Assembly (NCBI GenBank): GCA_041389525.1
Contig: JAWKRR010000016.1
Location: 50,833 to 114,832 of the forward strand
Origin: JACKFB01 sp041389525
Lineage (GTDB): Bacteria > Myxococcota_A > UBA9042 > PHBI01 > JACKFB01
Length of the DNA stretch: 64,000 nucleotides
Direction: 5' to 3'
Part shown: positions 17,775 to 29,307 of the stretch, piece after piece
Position numbering within the stretch: position 1 is the first letter of the stretch
How the letters are laid out: every line of letters begins with the position of its first letter
The notes under the pieces: model-generated
The model's database searches: none
Told to the model about the DNA's origin: nothing
Seen by the model: only the letters and a program-made list of their open reading frames with translations
Position numbers and translations under genes: made by a program

Positions 17775-18720
17775 GATGAGCCCCCGCCTCGCGCACGAAG
17801 AGGTCTTCGAGGCTCTCGCGCATCGGTTCGACATGGGTGATGCGCGCACCACCATCCATCAACGCCGCAGCAGCGTCTCCAGGCGGGGCCTCCTCGACGA
17901 CCCAACGGTGGCCATGGCCGGCGACCTCCGCTCCGAGACCGTCCGTCTGCAGCCGCGTGGGCAGGCTCCGCCGAGGCGTCGGTCCCGACCACCTCCACGC
18001 TGCCGCTGTTGGCCGTCAGCAGGTCGCCCAGCGACCCCATTCGCTCGACGCGTCCGCGCACGATGATGGCCACACGGTCGCAGATCGTCTCGATGTCGTG
18101 AAGGATGTTGCGACGAGAAAAACACGATTCCCTGCTGTTTCAGCTGCAGGATGATGTCGCGGACCTCTTTGCGGCCCATGGGGTCGAGGCGCTGCATCGG
18201 CTCGTCCAGCACGACCAAATCGGGGTCGTTGAGGATGGCCTGGGCGATCCCGATTCGCTGCAGCATGCCCTTGGAGAAGCGGCGCAGCGTTACGCGATCG
18301 CGCGCGTGGTCGAGGCCCCACCAAGGTCAGCAGGGCGTCGACGCGCTGCTGGCAGGCCTTCTTCGGCATCCCGTAGAGCTGACCGTAGAAATCGAGGATC
18401 TCGGCGCCGGTGAGATAGTCGTAGAAGCCAGGGCTGCTCAGGCAGGTAGCCGATGCGGCGGCGGATGGCGGGGCGCTCCACCGACTCACCGAAGAGCAGC
18501 AGCGCGGCCTGAGGTCAGCAGACCGAGGCCCATCGCCATCTTCATCGAGGTGGTCTTGCCGGCGCCGTTGGGCCTAGAAAGCCGAAGATCTCCCCTGATG
18601 CACCTGCAGATCCACGCTGCGCACGGCCTGCGCGCGTCCAGCCGCAGGCCTAGCGAACTCCTTCGTCAGCTTCTCGAAGGCGAGCACCGGGGTTATCCCC
18701 GCTCGCCGCTGCCGCCTCGC
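17764..18720 (-). pseudogene. ABC transporter ATP-binding protein (PilH-like), frame-broken
   Basis: The ATPase of the transporter. In order: VLAFEKLTKEFA, GPNGAGKTTS (Walker A), RRIGYLPEQPGFYDYLTGAEIL (Q-loop region), LRRFSKGMLQRIGIAQAIL (signature motif in the SKGMLQR form), DLVVLDEPMQRLDPMGRKEV (Walker B and D-loop), then a His switch in QH, and ETICDRVAIIVRGRV. Domain order and spacing are normal, with roughly 310 residues in total. The QRLDP in place of the usual SGLDP may be a read error or natural. Six or so frameshifts. It is followed by its permease. Confidence 0.8.
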
Positions 18721-19846
18721 TCACGCTGCCCCTCTGGTTCCGGATGGCGCCGTCCAGCGCCCGACCACCGCGCCCCACGTCGCCGCTGGTCATCGCCCCT
18801 GACAGCGGCAACGTCAACGAAGACCGCGCCATCCGCGCCGCGACCGGGTAATCCTCGGCGCGCAACACCGCCGCTGGGCGTAGTAGGGCTGCTCGGCGAA
18901 CCCGTAGCCGCCGATGGTGGCCTGAATCACCGCTCTCGCCGAAGGCTGCCGACGATCCGTCCCCGGTCCAGGTCCGCGTCAGGCTCACGACGAAGGACTG
19001 GGCCGACAAGGCCTCCTGCGCGTAGGCCGCCGGGACGCGCAGCCCCTCGCTGTCCCCGAGCGCGTCGAGGTAATCGGCCAGCACGCGCTGCCGATCGCCT
19101 GATGTCCCAAGCCGGCCCATCTGGACCACGCCGATGGCGCGTGGAGGTCCAGAAGGCGGTAGTTGAAACTACCCGCACGAAGCGTCGCCAGCCGCGGTCG
19201 GCGTCGCCGCTCATGCCGTCCGTTTCAAGCTCGCGCAGCATGGCCGCCAGGGTGCAGTCGCCGATCGCGATAAGCCCGCCCTCCCCGGTGGTTATCGTCT
19301 TGCGCGGATGAAAGGACAGGCAGACGGGGTGTACACCGCTGGCCCAGCGCCGCGCGCCCGCCGGCGTGCGCGTCGCGGTGCCGAGCGCAGGCCGCGTCCT
19401 CGCGAGATCCACAGCCCGCCGCTCGCGGCGCGATCGAGGCTCGGCCATGGGCGCCGATGCCGAAAGGGGTGGACCGGCATGGTACCGACGGTGCGCGGCC
19501 CGGTGACGGCGCGGACGCTCTCTCCGGTCAACGCGAAGGTGTCGGGCTCGATGTCGGCGAGCACAGCGCGCGCGCCGCAGAGGCTCGACGGCGTTGGCGG
19601 TACAGGAACCCAAACGCGGGCACGATGACCTCGTCGCCGGGCCCTGCGCCCAGGAGCCAGCAACGCCAGGTGCAACGCCGCCGTCCCGAGGCTGACGGCC
19701 GCGTGCTCGATCTCGAGCGATGCTGCCACCAGCGCCTCAAACTCGGCGACTTGAAGGCCCCTGCGAGGTAGCCCGAGCGCAGGACCGCCGCGACGGCGGC
19801 CTCCTCCCTCGGCGCCCAGCACGGGTCGGTGCGAGGGCAAGCTCAC
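18700..19846 (-). pseudogene. DegT/DnrJ/EryC1-family PLP aminotransferase, frame-broken
   Basis: A sugar aminotransferase that would put an amino group on a nucleotide keto-sugar. Pieces: SLPSHRPVLGA at the start; HAAVSLGTAALHLALLA (PLP phosphate-binding region); ADIEPDTFAL; then SFHPRKTITTGEGG, with the Lys that forms the Schiff base; RELETDGMSGD; RVLADYLDAL; and a C-terminal YPVAARMA...SLTLPLS. This is the standard DegT order. The GTG start overlaps the epimerase stop by 4 nt (GTGA). The exact end is uncertain because of frameshifts and overlap with the ABC ATPase start. It works naturally with the epimerase to make an amino sugar. Confidence 0.8.
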
Positions 19847-20847
19847 TGGCGCCCCCGATACCAGTAGATCGTCCGGAGCAGCCCCTCCTCCAGGTCGATG
19901 CAGGGCTCGTAGCCCAGAGCCGAGCGCGCCTTGTCGATGATTCGGCACGCGCAGGCCACGTCCCGGGAAGTTCCACGGGACCGTACTCCAGGCGGCTCGA
20001 CGACGACGACAGCCGCACGATCTCGCGGGCGGTGGTGGATGGTCACGGTGGAGCGCGGGTTGCCGATGTTGAACGCGCCTGGCCGACCGCGCCCTCTTGG
20101 GTGAGCGTCAGCAGGATGCCGTCGACGATGTCGTCGATGTAGCACCACGAGCAGGATCTGCGCGCCGTCGTTGTGGATCGTGAGGTTCTCGCCGCGCAGC
20201 GCCCGCGCGATGAAGTGGTGGACAGCACCCGACCCAGCGACCTGGCGTGGGCCGTAGATGTTGAAGGGCCGAATCGACAGCGCGGGCGGCCCGTACACTT
20301 GTGGTAGTTGAGCGCCAGGTGCTCGGTCGCCAGCTTGGACACCGCGTAGGTCAGCGCGCCTCGCCGACCGCGCAGGTACCGTCGCGTCGCCCTCGGTGGC
20401 GCGGAAGGCGTAGCGGCCGAAGACGCCTCCGAGGTCGAAGTCGATGAATCGCTCGACGATCCTGTCGAATTGGCGGCCTCGAGCGCGTGGTAGGTGCCGA
20501 GCAGGCTGACCTTCATGGTCAGCACGGGTTCTTCATCACGGTGTCCACGCCGGCGATCGACGCCATGTAAGATGACGTGGTGACAGCCCTGGGCCGCGGC
20601 CAGCAGGGCGGGGGCGTCAGCACGTCGCCCTGGATGAAGGTGAGGCGCGGGTGCTGCTCCAGGCCGGTGCCGCCCATGGCGTTGCGGTGCAGGTTGTCGA
20701 AGATGACGACCTCATTCGCCTCGACGAGCCGCAGCGCCAGGTGGTGCCGATGAAGTCCGGCGCCGCCGGTGATGAGCACGCGTTTGCCTTCGATCGTGGG
20801 GTCTCCTCAGGAGGCTCGGACGCAGGGGCGAGGGCCGGTTCGATCAT
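19843..20847 (-). pseudogene. NAD-dependent nucleotide-sugar epimerase/dehydratase, frame-broken
   Basis: An extended short-chain dehydrogenase. It has VLITGGAG at the N-terminus (Rossmann NAD-binding motif), FDNLHRNAMGG, TFIQGDVL, ASIAGVDTVMKNP, YAVSKLATEHLALNYH with the catalytic YxxxK, SIRPFNIYGPRQ, AFNIGNPRSTVTI, and EEGLLRTIYWYRGRQ at the end. The pattern is that of UDP-glucuronate decarboxylases and UDP-glucose 4-epimerases. The start could be ATG at 20847 (with a frameshift before the Rossmann motif) or GTG at 20779. Multiple frameshifts. It is coupled to the DegT aminotransferase by a GTGA overlap. Confidence 0.8.
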
Positions 20848-20911
20848 CGGGCCTCGGCCTGCGGTCAGGTCAGCCCACGACGTCGGTACGCGCAGGTCGT
20901 GTTCGGGTCGG

Positions 20912-21716
20912 TCAGGACGAGGCGAGTAAGGGCAGGAACGGAAATCGCTCGCGCCAGCGCTTCTCGGTGGATTCAGGCCACTCGGACGCGGCACAGGACT
21001 CCGATGCCGCGATGCGCTCGCGCAGGGCGACCTTCTCGCGCTCATTGGCCTCCCAGTAGCGGAGGTACGCGTGAAGAGCGCCGCTCCACGTCGCTCTCCT
21101 GCAGGTACAGGCTCGGTGACGAAGTTCGGGTCCAGGCTGGAAGAGCCGGGCAGGGAGGCGGCGATGGAGAAGTAGGGCAGCGCCTTCTTGCGCATCTGGT
21201 CGCGCTCGGCGGGCGAGTCGACCTTCCACTCCAGGTAGTAGTTAGACCCGATGTCGAAGTAGAGGCGCCACGTGTCGGGGAAGCGCTCGATACCTTGCTC
21301 TGCGTAGTAGTTAGAGCGCTCCAGCGTCTCGTGGAGATGGTGGCCGTACTTGACCGCCTGGCTCGCCCACTCGTAGACGCGCGGGTTGGTCTCATCGAGG
21401 GCGAGGATGGTCTCCACGTAGAGGTCCAACCACTTGAAGATGCGGTCGGTGAAGAGGTGGCCGATGAAGTAGAAGTTGGCGCGGATGAAGACCATGTCGG
21501 CCACGAAGGCCGGCCGCCCCAGCAGGCGCGCCTCGAGCGCGATGGGCGGCGGCAAGTAGGAGGTCTCCGCGTCTTCCGCCCGCGCGGTCTAGGCGGCGTC
21601 GAAGCGCAGGTCGATGCGGCTGGTGCGGGTGAGCCCAGTGTGGCCAGGAGTGCCACGCCGACCAGCAGCAGCAAGGTGATGCAGCGCCGGTTCGAGGCGA
21701 TTTCCAGGTCAGCCAC
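20912..21716 (-). pseudogene. Membrane-anchored TPR-like protein of the pil cluster, frame-broken
   Basis: About 265 residues after joining frames. An N-terminal transmembrane helix (CITLLLLVGVALLATLG) is followed by a helical repeat region with FIRANFYFIGHLFTDRIFKW, LDLYVETILALDETNPRVYEW and RLYFDIGSNYYLEWK, resembling tetratricopeptide repeats, and a C-terminal YLRYWEANEREKVALRERIA. The GTG start overlaps the stop of a small upstream frame by 8 nt. Three frameshifts are visible. Its position after pilR suggests a pilus-assembly accessory role, possibly the counterpart of Myxococcus PilG, but I could not confirm the family. Confidence 0.55.
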
Positions 21717-21834
21717 CTCCGCCAGCCACCTGCACGAACCGGTAGGGCGACGCCAGCACGGCGCCCACGGCCCCGAGCAGGGCTCCGGCGCCCTGGCGCG
21801 CGGCGGACTGAGACGGGCCTTGGCGCTTAATCAC
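21709..21834 (-). CDS. Small hydrophobic protein between pilR and the TPR gene
   Basis: A 41-residue frame with a GTG start: a basic N-terminus (VIKRQG), a hydrophobic middle (ALLGAVGAVLASPYRFVQV) and a Gly-rich tail. It overlaps the pilR stop by 8 nt (GTGATTAA) and the next gene by 8 nt (GTGGCTGA), an arrangement expected of a translationally coupled gene. It lies in the indel-rich block, so its ends may be wrong. It does not resemble a pilin. Function unknown. Confidence 0.35.
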   Translation of the reverse strand: MIKRQGPSQSAARQGAGALLGAVGAVLASPYRFVQVAGGGG

Positions 21835-23251
21835 GATCCCCGGTGTTTATGTCGTATTTGTCGAGCTTGTAGCGCAGCGACCGGAAGCTGATTCGCAGCA
21901 GCTTGGCGGCCTCGGTGCGGTTGCCGCCCGTGCGCTCGAGCCCCTGAATCAGCAGCCCGCGCTCGGAGGCTCCGCCAGCAGGCCACTCGAGGTCCATGCC
22001 CTCGGGCGGCACGGTCAGGCTCGGCCGCCAGCCCGCCGCAACCGCGTGTCGCCGCTCGCCACCGTGGGCGGCAGGCTGTCCGGCGTCACCGCCCGCGTCG
22101 TCTCGAAGGTCACAGCCCGCTCGACGATGTTCTCCAGGCTCGCGGACGTTCCGGGAAGTCATAGGCCAGCAGCAGGCACCGGTCGTCTCGGGCGCGAAGT
22201 CCTCGATGGGGCGGTCCATCTCCGGTCGCGAATCGCTTGAGGAAGTGCCGCGCGATCAGCGGGATATCCTCGCGTCGCTCGCGCAGTGGCGGGATCTCAG
22301 CCGGATGACGGTGAGGCGGTAGTAGAGATCCTCGCGGAATCGCCCGCCGCGGATCGCCTCCTCGAGGTCCTGGTTCGTCGCCGCGATGGCGGCGCACGTC
22401 GATCGCCTCTTCGGAGACCAGAGCCCACCGGCCGAATCCGCCGCTCCTGCAACACCCGCAGCAGCTTCACCTGCAGGTGCATCGGCAGGGCTCACCCACC
22501 TCATCGAGGAAGATGGTCCCCTGATTCGCGGCGCTGAACATGCCGACCTTGGCCACGTGCGCGCCGGTGAAGGCGCCCTTCGTGTGCCCGAAAAGAGGCT
22601 CGCTCTCCATCGGAGTTTTCAGGGATGGCGCCACGGTTACCGCCACCAGCGGGAAGTCCTGGCGTCGGCGCGACCCGTGGTGAATCGCGCAGGCCACCAG
22701 GCTCGCTTTCCCGTCCCGCTCTCGCCCGTGATGAGCACGCTGGTCCGCGTGTCGGCCACGCGCCGCACCAGCGCTTTCGGGCCTGCTGCATCCGCGCCGA
22801 ACGCCCGACGATGTTGTGGAAGCTGTACTGCTTGTGGACCTGCGCGCGTAGCTGGCGGTTCTCCTCCAGCAAGCGCCGCTGGTTCAGCGCCTTCTCGATG
22901 ACGACCTTGATCTCGTCGACCTTGAAGGGCTTCTGAACGTCGGTGAAGGCCCCCTTCTTCATCGCGTCGATGGCGGTGTCCGTCGTCGCAAACGCCGTCA
23001 TCTGTAGGACTTGCGTGTCGGGCGCCCGGTCCTTGACCGCCTCGAGCACCCCAACCCGTCGACCTGCGGCATCATCAAATCGGTGAGCACGAGATCGAAG
23101 GCCTCGCCGCACTCGGAGGCCGGTTGATGGCGTCGCGGCCGTTGGACGCTGGAAGCCACCTCGTAGCCCTCCTTGCGCAGGAAGATCGCCGAGGAACTCC
23201 CGCAGGCTGCGCTCGTCGTCGACGATGAGGGATTCTAGCCGCGTCGGTCAT
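21827..23251 (-). pseudogene. pilR: NtrC-family response regulator PilR, frame-broken
   Basis: A sigma-54 activator expected to switch on pilin transcription when phosphorylated by PilS. Pieces: start MTDAARI; receiver part LEAVKDRAPDTQVLQMTAFATTDTAIDAMKKGAF and VQKPFKVDEIK with the conserved Lys; NIVGRSARMQQ; ESELFGHTKGAFTGAHVAK, with the GAFTGA loop that contacts sigma-54; GTIFLDEVGE; and a FIS-type helix-turn-helix near the end (GGNRTEAAKLLRISFRSLRYKLDKY). Multiple frameshifts; all motifs are retained. It overlaps pilS by 4 nt (ATGA). Confidence 0.9.
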
Positions 23252-24990
23252 GCAGAGGTCTCGGGGGTCATGCGGCTCGCGTCGGGACGTGCCGCGGGAG
23301 GTCGACGTGGCAGACGGTGCCTGCCCCGGGTTCGCTCGAGCGACACGAAGCCGTCGTTCTCGGTGACGATACGATGTCCCCGCCGTCGCAAGCCCGAGGC
23401 CCCGTTCCCGCCTCTTTCGTCGTGAAGAAGGGCTCGAACGTGCTCCCGGATCTGGGCGGGATGCCGGGCCCACTGTCCGAAATGGTCAGGCGATGAAAGC
23501 AGCCTCGATCGTCCAGCGGCGCCACGCTGACCCGGAGGTCGCCGCCCTCGGGCATGGCCTGCACCGCGTTCGTGAGGGATGTTCCACATGACCTGCTTGA
23601 GGTAGGTGGGGTCGGCGATCACCCGCGCGCCCTCCTCCACCGCCGTTCCACGCGGATGTTCGCCAACTTTTCGTCGTGCTTCAAGACAGCCACTGGCGTC
23701 ATTGACCATCCGGCTGATATCGGTCGGCACGCGCTCGTGTCGCGGGCGGGCGTAGGTCAAAAAGTCAGTGATCCACTGGTTGAGCGCGTCGACTCGCGGC
23801 TGACGATGGCGAGCAGCGTCGCCTCGTCAGCCTCGGCTTGAGCGTGCGCCCGAGCAGGCCGAACCGCGCCCGAGATCGACGCCAGCGGGTTGCGGATCTC
23901 GTGGGCGACGACGGCGGCGAGGGCCGGCCCAGGGTCGCGAACTGCTCGGCGCGCTTGACCCGCTCCTCCATCTGCCGCACCCGCGTGATGTCGGCGAAGA
24001 TCCGGGATGTGCCCGATGTGGCGGTGCCGGGCGTCGAGCAGCGGCGTGATGGTCCACTTGATGTGAGCGAGGCTCGCCGCCGAGCACCTGGCTGGTCAGG
24101 CTCCTCGGTCTGGGTCAACAGCTTGTCTTCGTTCTGGAAGATGGCCTTCAGGTCGGTGAAGTAGCGCGTGATGTCTCGGTACAGGACGCTGGGCGCTGTA
24201 GCCGGTGATCTCTTCGGCGACGCCGTTGAAGAACGTGATCTGCCGGTTCAGGTTCACCGTGATGAGGCCGGACTGGATCGACGAGACGATGTTCTCGTGG
24301 AGCGCCCGCAGATCTTCGAGGCTGACCCGGTTCGCGAGGATCTCGCGGTCGGCGCGGCGCGGTGATCGGCCAGATAGCCCGACAGGAACGATCATGTAGA
24401 AGGCGACGAGGTTGACGAGCACGTTGTAGGCGGTCGCGCCGTAATTCGCGGCGAGCTCGAACTCGTCGGCTGGCGAGACGACGACGCCCTGTTGGAGCGC
24501 GAGAGCAAGCTCCCAGCGCCGACGGCGCGCATCTCGGAAGGCCGAGCGTGACCAGCAGCGGGGCGCTGATGGTGGCGACGTGCATCGCGCCGCGGCGGTA
24601 GAGGATGCCTGCCGCGAGCACGATCCACAGCGAGAACAGGAACGTGAAGACGCTGGCCATTGCCCGTGAGCACGACGAGGATGGCCGCGAGAAGGTGTCG
24701 CCGGTCACCTGCGCGTAGGCGTGCCATCGTCAGGTGGCGGTGCGTGCTGATCAGCCGGGCGCGCGATCATGTACGCGAGGCTCAGCGCGCAGACGGCAGC
24801 GACCAGGCCGTAGTGACCACCTCGGTGGGGTGCCGACGGCCGCGCTGCCTGGCAGCCGACCAGCAGCGTCGCGCCCAGCAGGCATGACGCGATGACCACG
24901 CGCAGGATGGCGCCCGGGCTTTGGCCGCAGGTCCCCAGGCGGTTGCAGGGAGAGCGGATCGGGCGGATTTTCTCGCGACTCGGGGAGGGC
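23248..24990 (-). pseudogene. pilS: Sensor histidine kinase PilS, frame-broken
   Basis: The membrane sensor partner of PilR. The N-terminal part has several hydrophobic segments (VVIASCLLGATLLVG, GLVAAVCALSLAYMIA, FTFLFSLWIVLAAGILY, LVNLVAFYMIVPVGLSG). A PAS domain follows (IVSSIQSGLITVNLNRQITFFNGVAEEITGYS). The phosphoacceptor is in VVAHEIRNPLASISGA. The ATPase part shows QAMPEGGDLRVSVAP, LTISDSGPGIP and FEPFFTTKEAG. The start codon cannot be fixed because of frameshifts; the coding signal begins about where pilC ends. Coupled to pilR by ATGA. Confidence 0.88.
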
Positions 24991-24994
24991 CGGT

Positions 24995-26193
24995 TCAGGA
25001 GAAGGAGTCCGCCATGTTGAAGATCGGCATGTACATCACGGTAGCACCACGCCGATGATACCGCCGAGCACCACCATGATGAGGGGCTCGATAGGGGAGG
25101 TGATGCCGTCGACCGCGGCGTCGACCTCGTCGTCGTAGAAGTCGGCGATCTTCGACAGCATGATGTCCATGGCGCCGGTGGACTCACCGACCGCGATCAT
25201 CTGCACGACCATCTTCGGGGAAGACGGATTGCTCCATCAGCGGCGAGGCGATGGACTTGCCTTCGGAGATCTTCTCCCGGGTGTACATGACGCCCTTCTC
25301 GACGACCGCGTTGCCGGCGGTCTTCGCCACGATCTCAGGCGTCGAGGATCGGCACGCCCGAGCTGATCCAGCGTCCCGAGCGTACGGTGAACTTCGACGG
25401 CGGCCTTCTTCACCAGGGTGCCACCGGCACCTTCAGGAGGAACGTCGAAATGAGTACCGTGGTTTCGGGTACCTGAGCAGGACGTTGAAGGCGACCACCA
25501 CCGGGAGAGACGATGATGCCGACGAGCAGCGGCGTGTTCTCGACGGTCCACGCCGAGACCTTCATCACCTGCTGGGTCAACGCCGGCAGGTTCTTGCCCA
25601 TCGAGGTGAACATCTCGCCGAAGGCAGGGATGACCTTGATGAGCAAAAAGCCGCTGATGGTGAGCGAGACGAAGGCACCGTCACCGGGTACTTCATCGCC
25701 GACTTGACCTTCTGCTTCAGCTTGACGGCCTTCTCGATGTAGGCCGCGAGCCGGTTGAGGATGGTATCGAGGATACCGCCTCTCGCCGGCCTGGATCAAG
25801 TTCACGAAGAGATTGTCGAATACTTTCGGATGCTTCGCGAGCGCGTCGGCGAGAGTCGAGCCCGACTCGACCGAGCGCTTCACGTCGAGGACGATCTTCT
25901 GAAAGAGCGGGTGAGGCTCCTGGCTGCCCAAGATCTCGAGGCACTGCACCAGGGGCAGACCGGCGTCGATCATGGTGGCGGGCGGCGCGTGAACACCACC
26001 TTGGTCTTGATCGGGACGTTGGTGATGCCCGGGATGATGATCGCGCCGCGCCGCGCTTCTTCTTGATCTTGGTGGGTTCGACGCCCATCGAAGGCGGAGG
26101 TCGGTTCTGGACCTCGATCTCGCTCGGCGCGTCGATGACGCCGCGCTTCGGCTCGCCGTGGCGGTCTTTGCCTTCCCAGTTGTGAAGCGCCAT
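24995..26193 (-). pseudogene. pilC: Type IV pilus inner-membrane platform protein PilC, frame-broken
   Basis: The platform that couples the PilB/PilT motors to pilin assembly. Start MALHNWEGKDRHGEPKRGVID is typical of PilC/GspF N-termini. Then VQNRL..MGVEPTKIKKK, a first T2SSF domain with MIDAGLPLVQCLEILGSQE and HPKVFDNLFVNLIQAGE, and a C-terminal domain ending LIMVVLGGIIGVVLPMYMPIFN. ATG at 26193 is preferred because GGAGAAGG precedes it; GTG at 26205 is the alternative. Several frameshifts. The order pilB-pilT-pilC-pilS-pilR matches Myxococcus. Confidence 0.9.
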
Positions 26194-26288
26194 GCCCTTC
26201 TCCACTCGTTCTGGCCCCGAGATTAGCGCGGGGACTCACACCTGAAAACTGTTGGGCACCCTCGTCGGCGAACCCTGTATGCGGGGCC

Positions 26289-27445
26289 TCAGCGTGAGCC
26301 GGTCCCCCGGCGCGACGGCCCAGGCACGCTACCGCCCGCCCGGTCGGAACGCCACTGCTGAACCATGTTCGTCAATTCGTCGGGGTCGCTGGTGTACTCC
26401 AACCCCTGCTCAATCGAGATGGAGCCCGCCTGGATGTGCGCCAGGAAGGTTTGGTTGAAGGTCTGATTGCCAAACTTCCCTTGTCCCATCTGCATCTGCG
26501 AGTAGATCTGGTGCGTCTTGTCTTCGCGAATCAGGTTACGAATCGCAGCGTTAAAGAGATCATCACCTCGACCGCCAGCACGCGCCCCTTGCCGTCCTGA
26601 CGCGGGATGAGCTGCTGGCTGACCACGCCGGCCAGCACGAAGCTGAGCTGGCTTCGAACCATGTCCTGCTGGCGCGGTGGGAAGAAGTCCAAGATGCGAT
26701 GGATCGTCTGTACGGAGCTGTTGGTGTGGAGCGTGGCCAAGGCCAAGTGCCCGGTCTCTGCGATGCGCAGAGTCGACTCCATGGTCTCGAGATCACGGAT
26801 CTCACCGATGAGGACGACGTCGGGGTCCTGGCGCAACACATAACGCAGCGCGGCGGAGAAACTGACGGTGTCGGTCCCCACCTCGCGCTGATTGACGATC
26901 CCCTTCTTGTGCGTGTGGATGAACTCGCAGGGATCCTCGATGGTGATGATGTGCGAGCGCTGCGTCGAGTTGATCGCGTCGATCATGCTCGCGAGCGTGG
27001 TCGACTTGCCTGAACCCGTGGCACCGGTGACCAGCACCAGGCCGTTGGGGCGCAGGATCAGGTCCTCGACAGCCTTGGGCATCCCGAGCGCGGTCAGGGG
27101 CAGGGTCTCGAAGGGGATCATGCGCAGCGCGCCGGCCACGAAGCCCTTCTGCCGAAAGAAGTTCGCGCGAAAGCGGCTCGAGCCCTTCCAGCGAAACGAG
27201 AGGTCGACCTCGTTGGTCTCCTCGAACTGCTTCTTCTGCCGCTCGTTCAGCACGCTATAGGCGATCTGTTCGATGTCGCGGCCCGTCAGCGGCTCGGTGC
27301 GCAGGGGGTACAGGCTGCCGTTGATCCGAAGCTGAGCGGGGGACTCCGCGGTCAGGTGCAGGTCGCTGGCGCCCTTCTCCACCATCGTCTGCAGCAGCCG
27401 GTGGATATCCACGCCCGGTCGACCTGCTTCAGGGCCGTGCGACAT
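26289..27445 (-). CDS. pilT: Pilus retraction ATPase PilT, one frameshift near the C-terminus
   Basis: A hexameric ATPase that depolymerises type IV pili. The main frame (27445 to about 26555) has GATGSGKST (Walker A), TIEDPCEFIH (Asp box), EIRDLETMESTLRIAETGHLALATLHTN (Walker B and His box) and QQLIPR. At about 26550 the frame breaks after AVEVMIS. The continuation, NAAIRNLIREDKTHQIYSQ, resumes in another frame and contains the AIRNLIRE motif needed for retraction, then ends at 26289. The break is at a short T run, consistent with a single missing base. The ATG at 27445 is 4 nt after the pilB stop. Confidence 0.93.
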
Positions 27446-27449
27446 CGGG

Positions 27450-29192
<1,743 letters not shown>

Positions 29193-29307
29193 GCTCGCTC
29201 CGTCCTGCCGCGTATCGTGTCATGTAGCCGGCCACGGGATGAGACGCGCGTACGGTCCCAGCGGCACACACCATGCTCCAGATTCTACGCGACCCGCCCG
29301 AGCGGTG

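Noticed and set aside
15216..26300. True pseudogenisation of the pilus and sugar genes
   Set aside because: All motifs, junctions and start signals survive and frames change without stops, which fits consensus errors better; a definite answer needs reads.
29193..29307. Sigma-54 promoter for pilB
   Set aside because: No TGGCAC-N5-TTGC pattern in the gap.
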